The notes under the pieces: model-generated
Database searches by the model: none
Seen by the model: only the letters and a program-made list of their open reading frames with translations
Told to the model about the DNA's origin: nothing
Source of the DNA: Rotaria sp. Silwood1
Taxonomy: Eukaryota > Rotifera > Eurotatoria > Philodinida > Philodinidae
Length of the DNA: 64,000 bases
Reading direction: 5' to 3'
Assembly: GCA_905250075.1 (NCBI GenBank)
Contig: CAJNOP010000017.1
Location: forward strand, 1,743,734 to 1,807,733
Shown: piece by piece, positions 26,801-38,526 of the stretch
Position numbering within the stretch: the first letter of the stretch is position 1
Layout of the letters: each line of letters starts with the position of its first letter
Made by a program: the position numbers and the translations under genes

Positions 26801-29800
26801 CTGAGATCTCATTAACTGTCGGGTAGAATCTGAGTATGAGATCATATCCAGGATCCTAACTCTTACTCCAGGTCGATGTCAGATAATCGACCTGATTTCA
26901 GGATCATCAGAGACTGATGAACTGGAAAACACATGTTTTAATAACAATCTCTTAGGCTTCTTTCGGTTATGAGATTATACATAGTATAAAAATGAAATGA
27001 TGCAAATTTTTACTACGTCGATTGAAATATGAATAAATCTTTAACTGCAAAAGGAAACATCTCACAAAGCCTAATGAAATCAAACGAGAGTTTCTTGGAA
27101 TTCAAAACCAAGTGTCAGCATGAAATGAGTGCGATATCCATTAATGAAGCACTTTAAGATAATTAAAATATATATCTCGGCCCTTCTCACCGTGAGCGTG
27201 CGGACGGACATTAAATGAAAAATTGAAAGTAGCCTATTTTAATGATTTAAATAGGGTAACATTTACTCGAACCTACGAACTATTTAATGAAAAAAACTTT
27301 TTTCTTACTTTTGTTACCATTAGTCAGAAAACTCTGTTTAAAAATCGCCGTTAGCAAGGATTAAGAGCCTTCTTTTAGTGTGAATAAAAAGTCATCAAGA
27401 GAAAACATTCCTGAGAAAATTATATGTAATCTGCAACTGCGCTTTTTAGTTTTTTTTGATTCGTAAAAAATGTTTTCACTTTAGTCTGCTTGAAATTCGA
27501 AAATTTCACGTGATCCATGAATTGCTGATGATAGATGATCATACGCATGAGAAAAGTAGTACAATGAACGCATCACTCTGGATTTTTAAGAACATAACTC
27601 TGTGAAAGTATAGAAATCAATTTTCAGTCCATCAGTAACTATCAGAGCTCGTATTCAAGTTCTCAGATGGTTTGGAAATTCCTGTATATTGAATCTTGTG
27701 TAAGCATGTATCGAATTCAAACCGTCGAGTTCGATTTTGAATGCAGTAATTTTCAGGTAATTACTAAAAGTAGGGAATAGAAGCAAATCACTTATTCTTG
27801 TTCAGTTCTGTACTTGTAAGCGAATCAAATCATAGCTACAGTGGTGGCAAAAAGTTCTGTGACAGTTGAAAATCGGTTCCAACGGCTTCTTGTTTCCGCT
27901 GATCTGAACTTGTTTCATGTTTAATGTATATACATGCTACAAGCTACAACATGCTATTGACTAAGCAAAGTGGTGCCAATTCTTCCAAAAAAAAAAGTTC
28001 ACAGCAAAATAAATCCAGCAGCAAAAAGTTCCGTGACACTTCAAGTACGACTCAACCGTTGACTTTTTGGTGATTTGAAGAACACCATTGGAAAGAACGT
28101 GAAAAATTACCCACTTTCCACGTCATTTCGATTTCGAAATAATGTAGAATAAAATTCTCGAAAAAGCAGGTTCTCATAGGATTTTAGATGTCTCATTCGA
28201 AAAACCTCTGGAAGTTTTTAATAGACAAGAGAATTGATAGTTATTTAGCGTCTATTTCGAAGAGCGATCTTGTCTCTACAAAACAAGATAACAATGGACT
28301 ATTTCGGATTTGAAATAGAAAAGAGTCGGTATCAAAAAAAACATACATGAAAAATTGTACCATTTTCTAGCAATTTTGGCTGTGAAAACTGGAAAAACGG
28401 CATCGCTTTTTTTCGTGGCACCTGCTCTCTTTCATTTTTAATCCGAGATAGTCCATTGATATCTTGTTTTGTAGAGACAAGATCGCTCTTCGAAATAGAC
28501 GCTAAATAACTATCAATTTTCTTGTCTAATGGAAACTTCCAGAGGTTTTTCGAATGAGACATCCAAAATCCTATAAAAAACCTGCGTTTTCGAGAATTTT
28601 ATTCTACATTATTTCGAAATCGAAATGGCGTGGAAAGTGGGTAATTTTTCACGCTCTTTCAATGGTGTTCTTCAAACTGCCGAGAAGTCAAGGGTTTAGC
28701 CGTATTGGAAGTGTCACGGAACCTTGTGCTACTGGACTTATGTTTCTGTAAACGTTTTTCTTGCAAAAATTGACACCACTTCGCTCAGTTGATAGCACAT
28801 TGTAGCTTGTAGCATGTATATACGTTGTACATGAAACAAGCTCAGATCAACTCAAACAAGAAGTAGTTGGAACCGATTTTTAAGTGTCACGAAACTTTTT
28901 GCCACTACTGTACAATACAAAAAAAAGTTGATTTCAATAAAAGTCCACTTCCAAATATTTGACTTGCTAAATATATTAGAAGTCTAGTCAAATAATCTTA
29001 TATATAATTAATTTATATTTTGAATTTTAATTTGAATAACTTGCTTTTTCTTTTAAGGAAAATAAATCAATTCGTGCAACAACAAAACGCAATACACGTG
29101 TAACGAAAACACGTCCACCATGTACAGATATGAGTATAACACCAGTACCATCATCTGAATCTCCAAATAAAATGACAACACGATCACAAGTACGATCAAG
29201 TAATACAAATTTAAATTGTTCTATTGATACAGAAATAATAAATAAACGTGAACGACAGAGAAAAAGTCAATCAAATCAACGAACACCTGGTTTGTTTACA
29301 ATTATTATTATTCATATAAAATTTGAATTTTGAATTTTTTTTGTTATTTGAAGAATTAGTTGAAAATATAATCAATGTATTTAAATTACTTGGTCAAGGT
29401 CTTCAACATCTATCTCAATTTGAATGCCGACAAGCAATTGAATTATTTGAAGCAATATCATTAAAACATCTTCATACACCATGGGTACTATCACATTTAG
29501 CTAATTGTTATTATCATTTACATGATTATCAAAAATCAGCATTTATCTATCGAGAATTACGTACAAAATTTCCATATCATGTCGATGGTTTAGAATATTA
29601 TAGTACAGTCCTTTGGCATTTAAAAGATGATATTGCACTAGCGACATTAGCACATGAATTAACTGAAACTGATCGAAAACATCCAGCTGTAAGTAGTTAT
29701 TTATTTAAATATTTTCTGTACAAATGAATGAATCTCGTCAAATGATAATTCATTATACAAATGAACCATATCTCATTCGATATGCTCTATTGAAAATAGA

Positions 29801-32800
29801 GAAAACTTGAAAGAATTCAAGCTCATGGATCTTTCTTTGAAAGATATAGCCATTTTAAAAATTATATTCTGTATTGTAAAAGTATTAGATTTTATCGTAT
29901 CTCATACTCTCAGATACCAATATGAAAAGTTCCATTATATGAAGAAAACGAAGATACTAATATCGATGTAAAACTTAAATGTATTCGATTACAAATCGAA
30001 TAAATCGAGAACGGAAATAGGTTAGGCGATCTGCAGCTTTCAATAATTGAGAGAGAGAACATAATGCTTCTTTCTTTGATACTATTATAAAAGATGAAAT
30101 AATATCTGCAACATATTCAAAAATAAAATGTTTGAAAATAATTTACTATTCCACTGAAGTTTTAATTATAGATAAAACAGTTTGCTTAAACATCAACAAA
30201 ATTCTATATTATTCGAACAAACAAATAGACAATTTTATTTGCTCAGCTTTAAGACGTGAGAAGACAATCATTCGAATCGTTTCTTGGATTATAAATATCA
30301 AATCCTTCTTTGAAAGAGGAATGTCAATATGAAAATTCGATCGGGATGAGATAATATTTTTTCAAAAAATATTGTGGAAATCATTCATTTCAAAATTATA
30401 TTGTTCTATGTATTATCAGAGTAAAAGGCATTTCTATATCTCTTCTGTCAATTTCTGAAAAGGCAGATTGCTAGCCATTTGCTTTCTTGGTTTATTCAAT
30501 TTGTAGCAAAATACCTTCAGATGTTGTCGCTGTTCCTAACTTAAGATATAACTATGATAGTAGCGTGTCTTGTAAGCTTACATAAACCGGTAAATTTAAT
30601 ATTGTTATTTCAAAATAGAAATAAATCACAAGATGTGAAACTACTCTTGTTTTGGTCTCTCTCTCTCTATGCAAAACTTTCAAGGCAAAACTCAAAAATC
30701 AGTTTTTCTCGAGTACACTATTCATTTTTAAAAATACGATAAAATTGCAGTATCCCTGTGGCAATAATTTAAAAACATAAACTTTTTGCTCATTGGTATC
30801 TACATAATTTATATTTGTACAAGACACTTATGTAGAATTTTTCATAATTAATTGCCTTTTATTCTATAGAGTTGGTGTGCATCCGGAAATTGTCTTAGTC
30901 TAAATCATGAATATGATAAAGCTATTCAAGCATTTAAACGTGCAATTCAATTGGCACCAGAATCTGATTATGCATATACATTATTAGGCAATGAATATTC
31001 GTTAGTTGATGAACTTGAACGAGCTATGGCATGTTTTCGTAAAGCTATTCAATTGAATTCAAGAAGTTATAAAGCATGGTAATAGTTTTTATACTTAATT
31101 TTGAAAAAGAAAAATCATTGCTCCTTTATCATAGGAATGGTGTAGCGATGGTTTATTTAAAACAAGAAAAATTTCAATCAGCTGAATTTCATTTTACAAA
31201 AGCAACAAATATATTTCGTACGAATCCAGATCTTATTTGTCATTTAGCAGTGGTAAGAAATTAGTTTTAACTATTATTTATTTTCAGTGAAATGATATTT
31301 TAGGCTCAACATAAATGTAATCGATCTGAAGGTGCATTAGCATTACTTAATGATGCACTTAAAATTGATTCAAAAAATGCTCTTTGTAAATTTCATAAGT
31401 ACGTTAATTTTATTTTGAATTTAAAATTAATCTCTTTGAAATTTATTTTTACTAGAGCTGGTCTTTTATTGCATCTTGAACGGTATCATGAAGCTTTAAC
31501 AGAACTTGAACAATTAAGACAAATAGCACCTAAAGAATCGCTGGTTTATTATTTACTAAGTAAAGTAAGTCGTTATCAAACTAAAATCAAAAGAATAATA
31601 TGAAATATCTCCTGCTGATATAGCATACGGTTAAATGATAGATATTTTATTTTTATACTATCTTCTATTAGATTTCAATAATATATTGTCATTCATTTCA
31701 AAAAATCATACAATTAGAAAAGGATAAATGTGCAATTTTAATATCAATAATACTAAAAAGAGAGTTATCTCAACTGTAATGTGCTGCTTGAGCTCAGACT
31801 GAACTGATAAGATGAGAAAAAGCCTAAAAAATTATTTTCATGATGCTTTGAAGTCGAATTATTGCCCTTTTACTGAATTTTTGCATCATTATTAGATATT
31901 TACCCGAAAATGAAACAATGAAAATCATCTAAAATTTCGTTCATAGATAGGAAGAATATCTGTGCTTTTCGACTATCTTACAGTATGAAGTGCTCCTTAG
32001 CGGCAAATCTAATAGGCTGAACTAACCACAAGAGCAGTTGTATATCATCACTAGTCAATCTGCTATTGAGCGGATAATATGAGACAAATAACTATCAGAG
32101 ATTTGTCCAAGACCATTTCAGAGATCTAATGATCCTTACCACATCCTAAAATTTTCAGACAAAAATAATGTCACTTTGCAGAGATATAGAATTTTCAAAC
32201 AATATGCTGAAAGTGATTAGATCTCTCTATAGGCAAAATTTCAAATCGAAATTCCATTATTTGATTTTTCAATAAATATTCAAAATTAACTCGAAAATTC
32301 AGTAAGACAGCCATAGTTCAACTTCCAAGAACCATAGAAACGAACTGTTCTACCATTTTTATATTATTACCGACACCTTCTTATGAATTCCATATGAACT
32401 CAAACAACGGGTTACATACAGTATAGTTTTCTCTTGAGAGAAATTCAAAAAAGAAATTATATTGACTAAAAGAATAAAAGTTTTTTTTACAGCTCGAACT
32501 TATCTATAGATAATATTTAATATGGAACTACGTGATCTGTTGCTCAAAAGTATCTTAAAACTACTATAATTAAGAAGAGCAAATGTATCGATCGAAATTA
32601 ACATTCATTAATAATAAGTAGAGATGTGCAGGATTACCCTACCCTATAGGTTACAGTAAGATTTAGAAAATTTGTTTCAATCAAAGTACAGAGTACGAAT
32701 ACAACCTACACTGCAAATTTCTAATGATAAGACTATGAAATTCATCCGATTGTTCGCTCGTCATAAACGATGAAAATTATTCTATCATTTTCTTAAGGTA

Positions 32801-33106
32801 CATCGACATTTGAAAAATTTCCATTACTCATATATGTACATGTCATGGTGTATGGATCTTGACCCAAAGGGTAAGCTTAAAAATGATTCTCTTGTTTTTT
32901 CATTTCTTAAGTATATATTTATTTTTTAAGGTGCTAATAATCAATTAAAAGAAAATGCCGATAAACTCTATTCAAAAGATGAAGATCTTCTACTTGGTAT
33001 GGAAGATTTAGCATCATCTGTTACTGAAGATGATCAGAGTCAAATGCAATCACAAAGTTCTCTTCAAGACATACAACCAATGGATTCAAGTGAAGAAATA
33101 CTATGA
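23876..33106 (+). CDS. CDC27: Anaphase-promoting complex subunit 3 (CDC27/APC3)
   Basis: TPR scaffold subunit of the APC/C ubiquitin ligase that binds coactivators such as Cdc20 and Cdh1. Fifteen exons: 23876-23978, 24036-24186, 24253-24381, 25223-25320, 25385-25530, 25597-25868, 25926-26043, 29058-29289, 29354-29688, 30870-31078, 31135-31252, 31304-31398, 31456-31564, 32798-32870, 32931-33106, giving about 787 residues (human 824). The N-terminal TPR part has DAIFLAERLYAE, LLAKCCFDTDK and SECYRKSLKLNPFLWSSFEA. A disordered linker (about 165-415) follows, then the C-terminal TPR superhelix: DGLEYYSTVLWHLKDDIAL, FKRAIQLAPESDYAYTLLG, LKQEKFQSAEFHFTKA, QIAPKESLVYYLLSK, WCMDLDPKGANNQ. Four introns are long (24382-25222, 26044-29057, 29689-30869, 31565-32797). 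The terminal acidic tail is shorter than in human. Confidence 0.98.
26044..27838. other. 5' part of CDC27 intron 7, repeat-rich
   Basis: No exon is recognised. Short internal palindromic words occur near 26840-26910 (AGGATCC, CAGGTCGATGTC, TCGACCTGATTTCAGGATC). Probably older insertion debris next to the Tc1-like foldback element. Confidence 0.4.
27839..28910. mobile_element. Tc1-like foldback MITE with IR/DR ends, flanked by TA
   Basis: The left end is CAGTGGTGGCAAAAAGTTCT and the right end is its inverted form, TTTTTGCCACTACTG. It is flanked by TA at 27837-27838 and 28911-28912, the target duplication of Tc1/mariner elements. The arms are about 470 bases each and clearly homologous in inverted orientation; for example AGCGATCTTGTCTCTAC on the left (near 28263-28280) pairs with GTAGAGACAAGATCGCT on the right. 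A second copy of the terminal motif lies about 175 bases inside each end (about 28012-28042 and 28709-28736), matching the IR/DR layout of some Tc1 elements. The centre (about 28315-28440) is unpaired. No transposase frame. Confidence 0.9.
30650..30868. repeat. Foldback-family fragment abutting the CDC27 exon 10 acceptor
   Basis: Contains AAAATCAGTTTTTCTCGAG, TTCATTTTTAAAAATACG and TCTACATAATTTATA, homologous in the same order to 7440-7640. The repeat ends within about 20 bases of the splice acceptor at 30869, so repeat-derived sequence may supply part of the acceptor region. Confidence 0.5.
31565..32797. other. CDC27 intron 13 with unresolved repeats
   Basis: No coding sequence. Fragments such as CAAAATTTCAAATCGAAATTC near 32235 echo the other foldback elements. 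A CCCTACCCTATAGG word lies near 32637. Confidence 0.35.
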
Positions 33107-33582
33107 AATATTTCTTTGACTTTTCTTTTTGTATATGTGTCAAGATCAATAAATGACGAGTTTATGTATATAGAAAATCAAACAGCCAATGAAATTACTC
33201 AGGTGTTTGTTTATTTCTATCTCTCTTTCTCTATATACTTTTCATTTTCTTTATTCATTAAATAGTGTATTGAGATAAATTCTCTCTGTCTATTCTATAT
33301 CGAATAAAATATATAATCAATTAGAAATTTTTCTTTTTTTTCTTCACATAAATTGATTGTCTTTATATAAAAAAAAAACTAAAATAAAAATTGCATAATC
33401 TATTATAACGAACAAAATTAAAAGAATCTACAGATGACCAATGTCTTTTTTGTCTGTGTTTTTTTTCGTCTGTTCTGTTTCTTTTCTTCCATTTTCAAAT
33501 CAATAAGCAAAATAAAAAAAAAAAGATATATTGCATACAAAATAAAGGATTAGTTTTATTTTCGTACGAAATATCTATTCGA
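33107..33582. other. Short spacer between CDC27 and the esterase gene
   Basis: CDC27 3'UTR plus the esterase upstream region, very AT-rich with poly-T tracts. No gene seen. Confidence 0.5.
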
Positions 33583-36500
33583 ATGATTCGAATCATCATC
33601 CTATTTTATACAAGTGAGAAATAATAAAAATTTATCTATTTATTGATATAGAATTCATATAATATTTAGTTCTAAGTTGTATTAGTGGTGTAGTTGTTCA
33701 ATTTAAATTACGACAAGTACCAAGATTCTATACACCATTAAATGATAAAATATATTTAGCAAGTTCATATAATCAATGGAGTCCAAATGATAAACAATTT
33801 GAGTTTGATAGTGCAACAAATACATTAATTGTTGACTTTAAAAATACGGCGAATGTTGAATTTAAACTAACACGAGGAAGTTGGTCAACAGCAGAAACTT
33901 GGCTTGATGGAACAATGAGAGCAAATAGAAAAATAGCATTGGTATTGAATTATTTTCATTTATAAAATAGGAGTTATAAATAAGGGTTACTTGTTAAGGT
34001 AGAATTTCAGAGATATTTCTATCGGTTATGGTTAGACTTAAGATTTTCTCGAAATGAAATTTCCTGGCTAAAATCAAATCATGTTTTATATAGGGTGTCT
34101 TTTTTTTATGCGAATTGTAGGTACGATAGTTTGAATAATATGTTCATACTAACAACCGTAGTTAGAGATGTGTAGAGTGACGTGAGCATTAGAAAATTTC
34201 TCTCACAAGGAAATATTTCCAGATATCAATTCACTTTTGTGTCAAGACTAGAGATGTATGAGACCGAGACCAAGAGAAAACATTTGTCGGGATCAGAATT
34301 AAAGTTTATAATACAATATTCTATGGTTTTAAACAAATGATCTGATACATCATATGAATTAGAATATAATTTAAGAGAGATGATCCTAAAAGAAGTGCTA
34401 GTCGTCGATTAAATAAATTGAAGATATAAGTATGGAAGAATTATTTTAGATGTGATACGAATATATTCTGGAATAAGTTTCTCAAGACTGGAATCATGAC
34501 CATAAAAAACTTGGACTTGTATATCTATGATCAAGACTATGTGTGTCATGTAGATCCTAATGAACTATGAATACTTTTGAGAAGTTCAGGCTTATAGCTT
34601 GTTTCTGGTAGGGTATTGATTTTTTAATATATAATTCTTCCAGAACTTCTCTGTCTAGTAGACTTCTGTCTTCGAATTTTGAATTGAAAATTTCTTAACA
34701 TAGAGACTTCAACTAAATTAGTTAATGTTAAAAATTTCAGAGCTTTTGGATAAAGTCTCGTAGAAATGTTAAACTTTTAATATGTACGTTGTTTTTCATG
34801 GATAATGAATAGTGTGTATTGTTTGAAGCTTTATATCTCGAAGAAAAATTCAAAGCTGTGAGTTTGCTAGGAAAATGGAATTCTAGAAGATATATATACT
34901 ATAAAGTCGATAACACATCAGAAATAAACTATCAGTACTAGTTTTTTTATAAGGTATTCATAGTGCTTTCAGACCTATACAGTGCACATAGTTTTGACAC
35001 AAAAACGTTTTGATACTTGAGAATGTTCCCTCGTCAGTCAAGTTACAGGATACAAAATAAGCTAACCCTGAAATCTCTAACATGATACTATTATAGTTCT
35101 CGATTACGAGAAGGATTTCTTTTCCCTCTAAAACGTTCGACTTTCTGCTAACTTTGAAAAGAAACCGAGTTCTAAAATACCATTTGCCTAGTTTTGACAG
35201 AAATTGAAATGAAAAAAATTCACAATGTCGTTGCGAAGCGCATAGGATTGAGAAGATATGGGTTGGTGGCAGGTCGGCCGTTATGGAGGAGAGGAAGGCG
35301 GCGAATCATGATGATTTTTGTTCTTCTCGCTACTCTCTGGTTATCATTTTTAGCATTCCGAGGTTGAAAGCATTTTCAATTAGATTTTCTCCTCTGTCAC
35401 TCCTACAAAATATCGACAACCTTAGATACTATTTTGCTATTTATCAATTTTAGAGTATTTCAACTAGGGTAGGATTAAGGATGAGTAAGGCTAAACATGG
35501 TTGGCAAGAGTCAGAGTATTTCTCTCAGTCAGGCAACACAGCACAAGAAAAACGACACCCTGGACATCTCTAACTGAAGTTAACTTCAGTATAAGCATTG
35601 GCAATATGACTGTCAATCATCTAATTGTAACAAACTAGAGACTAGATAACAAAAAAATTGCAGTTCGATGTTATTTTCCTATTTAAACCAAATAATAGAA
35701 GTTTTCTCTGATATCAAGAATATAATTGATATAAATTTCTTGGAAATAAAATAGTCTTTATTAAAATCGAATTTCAGATATCAATAGAAAAAAACTACGA
35801 AAAACTTTTTTCAACTGTGTGTTTTCCTATGAAAGAAAAATTTCTTTGAAGCTTTGTTGTTTTTTTCATTTGAAATATCACATTCTAATTTATAAATCGA
35901 ATATTTTCTGTCTGTTTTGATTCGTATGTATCAGCACATAGATTATAAAAAGAATTTTTTTTTTTGAGACCAAATCGCATATTACATATATTAATCTTTA
36001 AAATTTATTATTTCCTAATTTTTTCTAATGCTGACTACTTTGAAATCAATATCTCAAAAAGTGCATTCATATCAAATTTTCGATAGGCTTAAATATTGTT
36101 TTTGATAAATTTAAGGATTTATTTTTCTTTAGAAAGAAAATAATTGCATGGGATTTTTTAGATTAAAAGTTAGATAATTAAAAGGACAGGAGGCCGCCAG
36201 AGGGTATTTTAGCTCATTTTTTGATTTACAAGCTTCAATGTATTTGAGTCTGATATAAAATAAAATATCACAAGTTTTCGATTGTATAGACGTCAAATTT
36301 GAAATATTTGAATTATAGGTGTGAACAAAGTCTACTTTATGAAGCACTAAAGCAGACAATTAATCATTGATTATAGTTAACAATATGAGCATTCATTTGA
36401 AACAAAAGTAGTAAAGATGAAGAGTGATTTACAATTATTCTGATAAATCTTTGTCTGGATTACATTGTCACATAATAGAATTGAATCTTTTGATCCGTAT

Positions 36501-38526
36501 ATAAAATCTTGTGTAGCTTGTATTTTGCTTCTCTAAACTTTCTATCCAATTTGTTCACTTTCTATTCGATAGAACTTTTCAAGTACTACAAAACGCACTA
36601 ATTTTTACGAGCTAAAAAGTACACCACACAACAAAATTTAAAGTTTAGTATTCATGAGACCCAATTTTTAACTGCTTTTAAGTGATATTTGATGATTTTC
36701 CAGCAGAACAATATCCATTAAACTCCAAACAAATATCAGCTTTGAAATTGACACCTTATAACAGAGTCGATTTATTTATGTTTCAAACATTTTCTGTCAC
36801 GTTTTTCCGATTAAACTTTCACACCTGAATCCCCTTCACAGATGTGTGAAAAAATGAATCTAATCAAATCAACTATTTTTTTTTGTTTTCAAATTATATT
36901 TTAAAAATTGAGAACTTGTTTTCCACTGTCGAAATGAATTTTTGATAAGAATCATTTTTCATTTGTCCTTGATGACAATCAAGAATAACACTTTAACTGA
37001 AGACCAAGTTTGAAATATATATTCATATATTCGGATTTTAGTGCTGAGTCTAAACAAGATATAAAAATAAAAAAGCCGAAAATTAGACACCAAGCATAGT
37101 GAGTTTAAGTGTCTACTTTTTTTTTTAGATCTTGAAAAGTAGTTAGTTTTGTAGTGCTTGAAAATCTCAATGAAATACGAAGTGGACGAAACTGGGTGGA
37201 AGTTCCACTTATAAAAATAATAAAACGTCAAACGTGATGATCATGCATAATATAAAGTCAAAGTACAAATAAGGAAGATTCGCACTCAATCTATTGGAAT
37301 CGAAGTCTTTTCTTTCAATGAATGATTTTAATATAAAAACATAGCTGGAACAAGAGCCAACCAGAATAACTTTTTAACTTGAGCTCTATTTGTTTTCTTT
37401 CAAATGACGCTACATTCTATTGGCTATCAATAATGGTCAAATTTTACTTTAGTATTTGACAAAAGTCAACTGAGGTTGCACCTAAAATCCATTCAAAACA
37501 TTTCGAATTAGGAGCCGAATTGATCGGGAGCTCATAATCTTTCATTCTATATATGGTTTAATTAGAGTGGGCCTTAATAATCAAAATGGACTAAAATATT
37601 TTCGTCTATGTCCCGTCCCTTGATTCTGTAAAATATAAAATTCTACAATTTCAATGAATTTTTTATTAAAGGGTTTTTCATATATTCTTTAGTCGAATAG
37701 TCCTCAATCGATTGATATATCAGTCGAGCAATGGTCCGATACATTCGGTCGTGTTCATACAGCTTCAAATCAAGTTTATATCTTAGATACAAATTTTTCT
37801 ATGTGGAATTATTTTCCTCGTACACGTCGTATTTGGATTTATCTTCCTCGTAGTTATTCAACTGATTTAAATCGACGTTATCCAGTTGTTTATGCTCATG
37901 ATGGTCAAAACTTATTCGATGTTAGCACATCATTTTCTGGTGAATGGGGTATTGATGAAAGTCTTGACACACTTTCTCAAGAGTTAATTGTTATTGGTAT
38001 TGATAATGGTGGTTCAGAACGTATTAATGAGTTAACACCATTTTCAAATACAAATTATGGTGGTGGTCAAGCTGATAACTATTTAAATTTTATTGTAGAA
38101 AAACTTCGACCATATATAAATAGTCATTTTCGTACAAAACCTGAACGTGAAAATACTGCAATATTAGGCAGTTCACTTGGTGGTCTTTGTAGTTTTTATG
38201 CTGCTGTACGGCATGAAGATACATTTGGACTAATTGGAGTTTTTAGTCCATCATTTTGGTTTACAAATGATATTTACACATATGTTCAAAATCATCGTTT
38301 CAAAAATTCACCACCTAGACTTTATTTTGTTGGAGGTCAATTAGAAAGTTCGACAATGATTAGTGATATGCAACGAATGGTTAATTTATTAAAAAATACA
38401 ACAAAAGAATATAGAGATGATAAGAATCAATTGACAATGATTGTTGCTGCTGATGGTCAACATCAAGAATGGTTTTGGAAACGAGAATTTCCCAATTCAA
38501 TTAAATGGTTATTCCCATTGTCCTAA
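33583..38526 (+). CDS. Secreted bacterial-type esterase with N-terminal carbohydrate-binding-like domain
   Basis: Three exons (33583-33613, 33670-33941, 37693-38526) give about 378 residues. Exon 1 encodes a signal peptide (MIRIIILFYTILSCISG) and is split from the rest by a 56-base intron. Residues about 20-110 resemble the CBM20/48-like module found in front of such hydrolases: KIYLASSYNQWSPND and VEFKLTRGSWSTAETW. The catalytic part is an alpha/beta hydrolase of the bacterial putative-esterase family: YPVVYAHDGQNLFD, GEWGIDESL, IGIDNGGSERINELTPF, nucleophile elbow GSSLGG (Ser about 262), VFSPSFWF, and DGQHQEWFWK with the likely catalytic His about 358. I know no vertebrate orthologue of this layout, so horizontal gain is likely, followed by gain of introns and of a 3751-base repeat-laden intron. 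The substrate (a sugar ester or short-chain ester) is not evident. Host origin is supported by the introns and AT-rich codon use. Confidence 0.9.
33942..37692. other. 3.75 kb intron of the esterase gene, repeat-filled
   Basis: No exon recognised. Contains a probable foldback copy (about 34460-35045: left AAGACTATGTGTGTCATGTAG, right TGCACATAGTTTTGAC then TTGAGAATGTTCCCTCG) and a less AT-rich patch at about 35230-35350 (CGTTGCGAAGCGCATAGG, GGCAGGTCGGCCGTTATGG) unlike its surroundings. The remainder is AT-rich filler. Confidence 0.45.
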
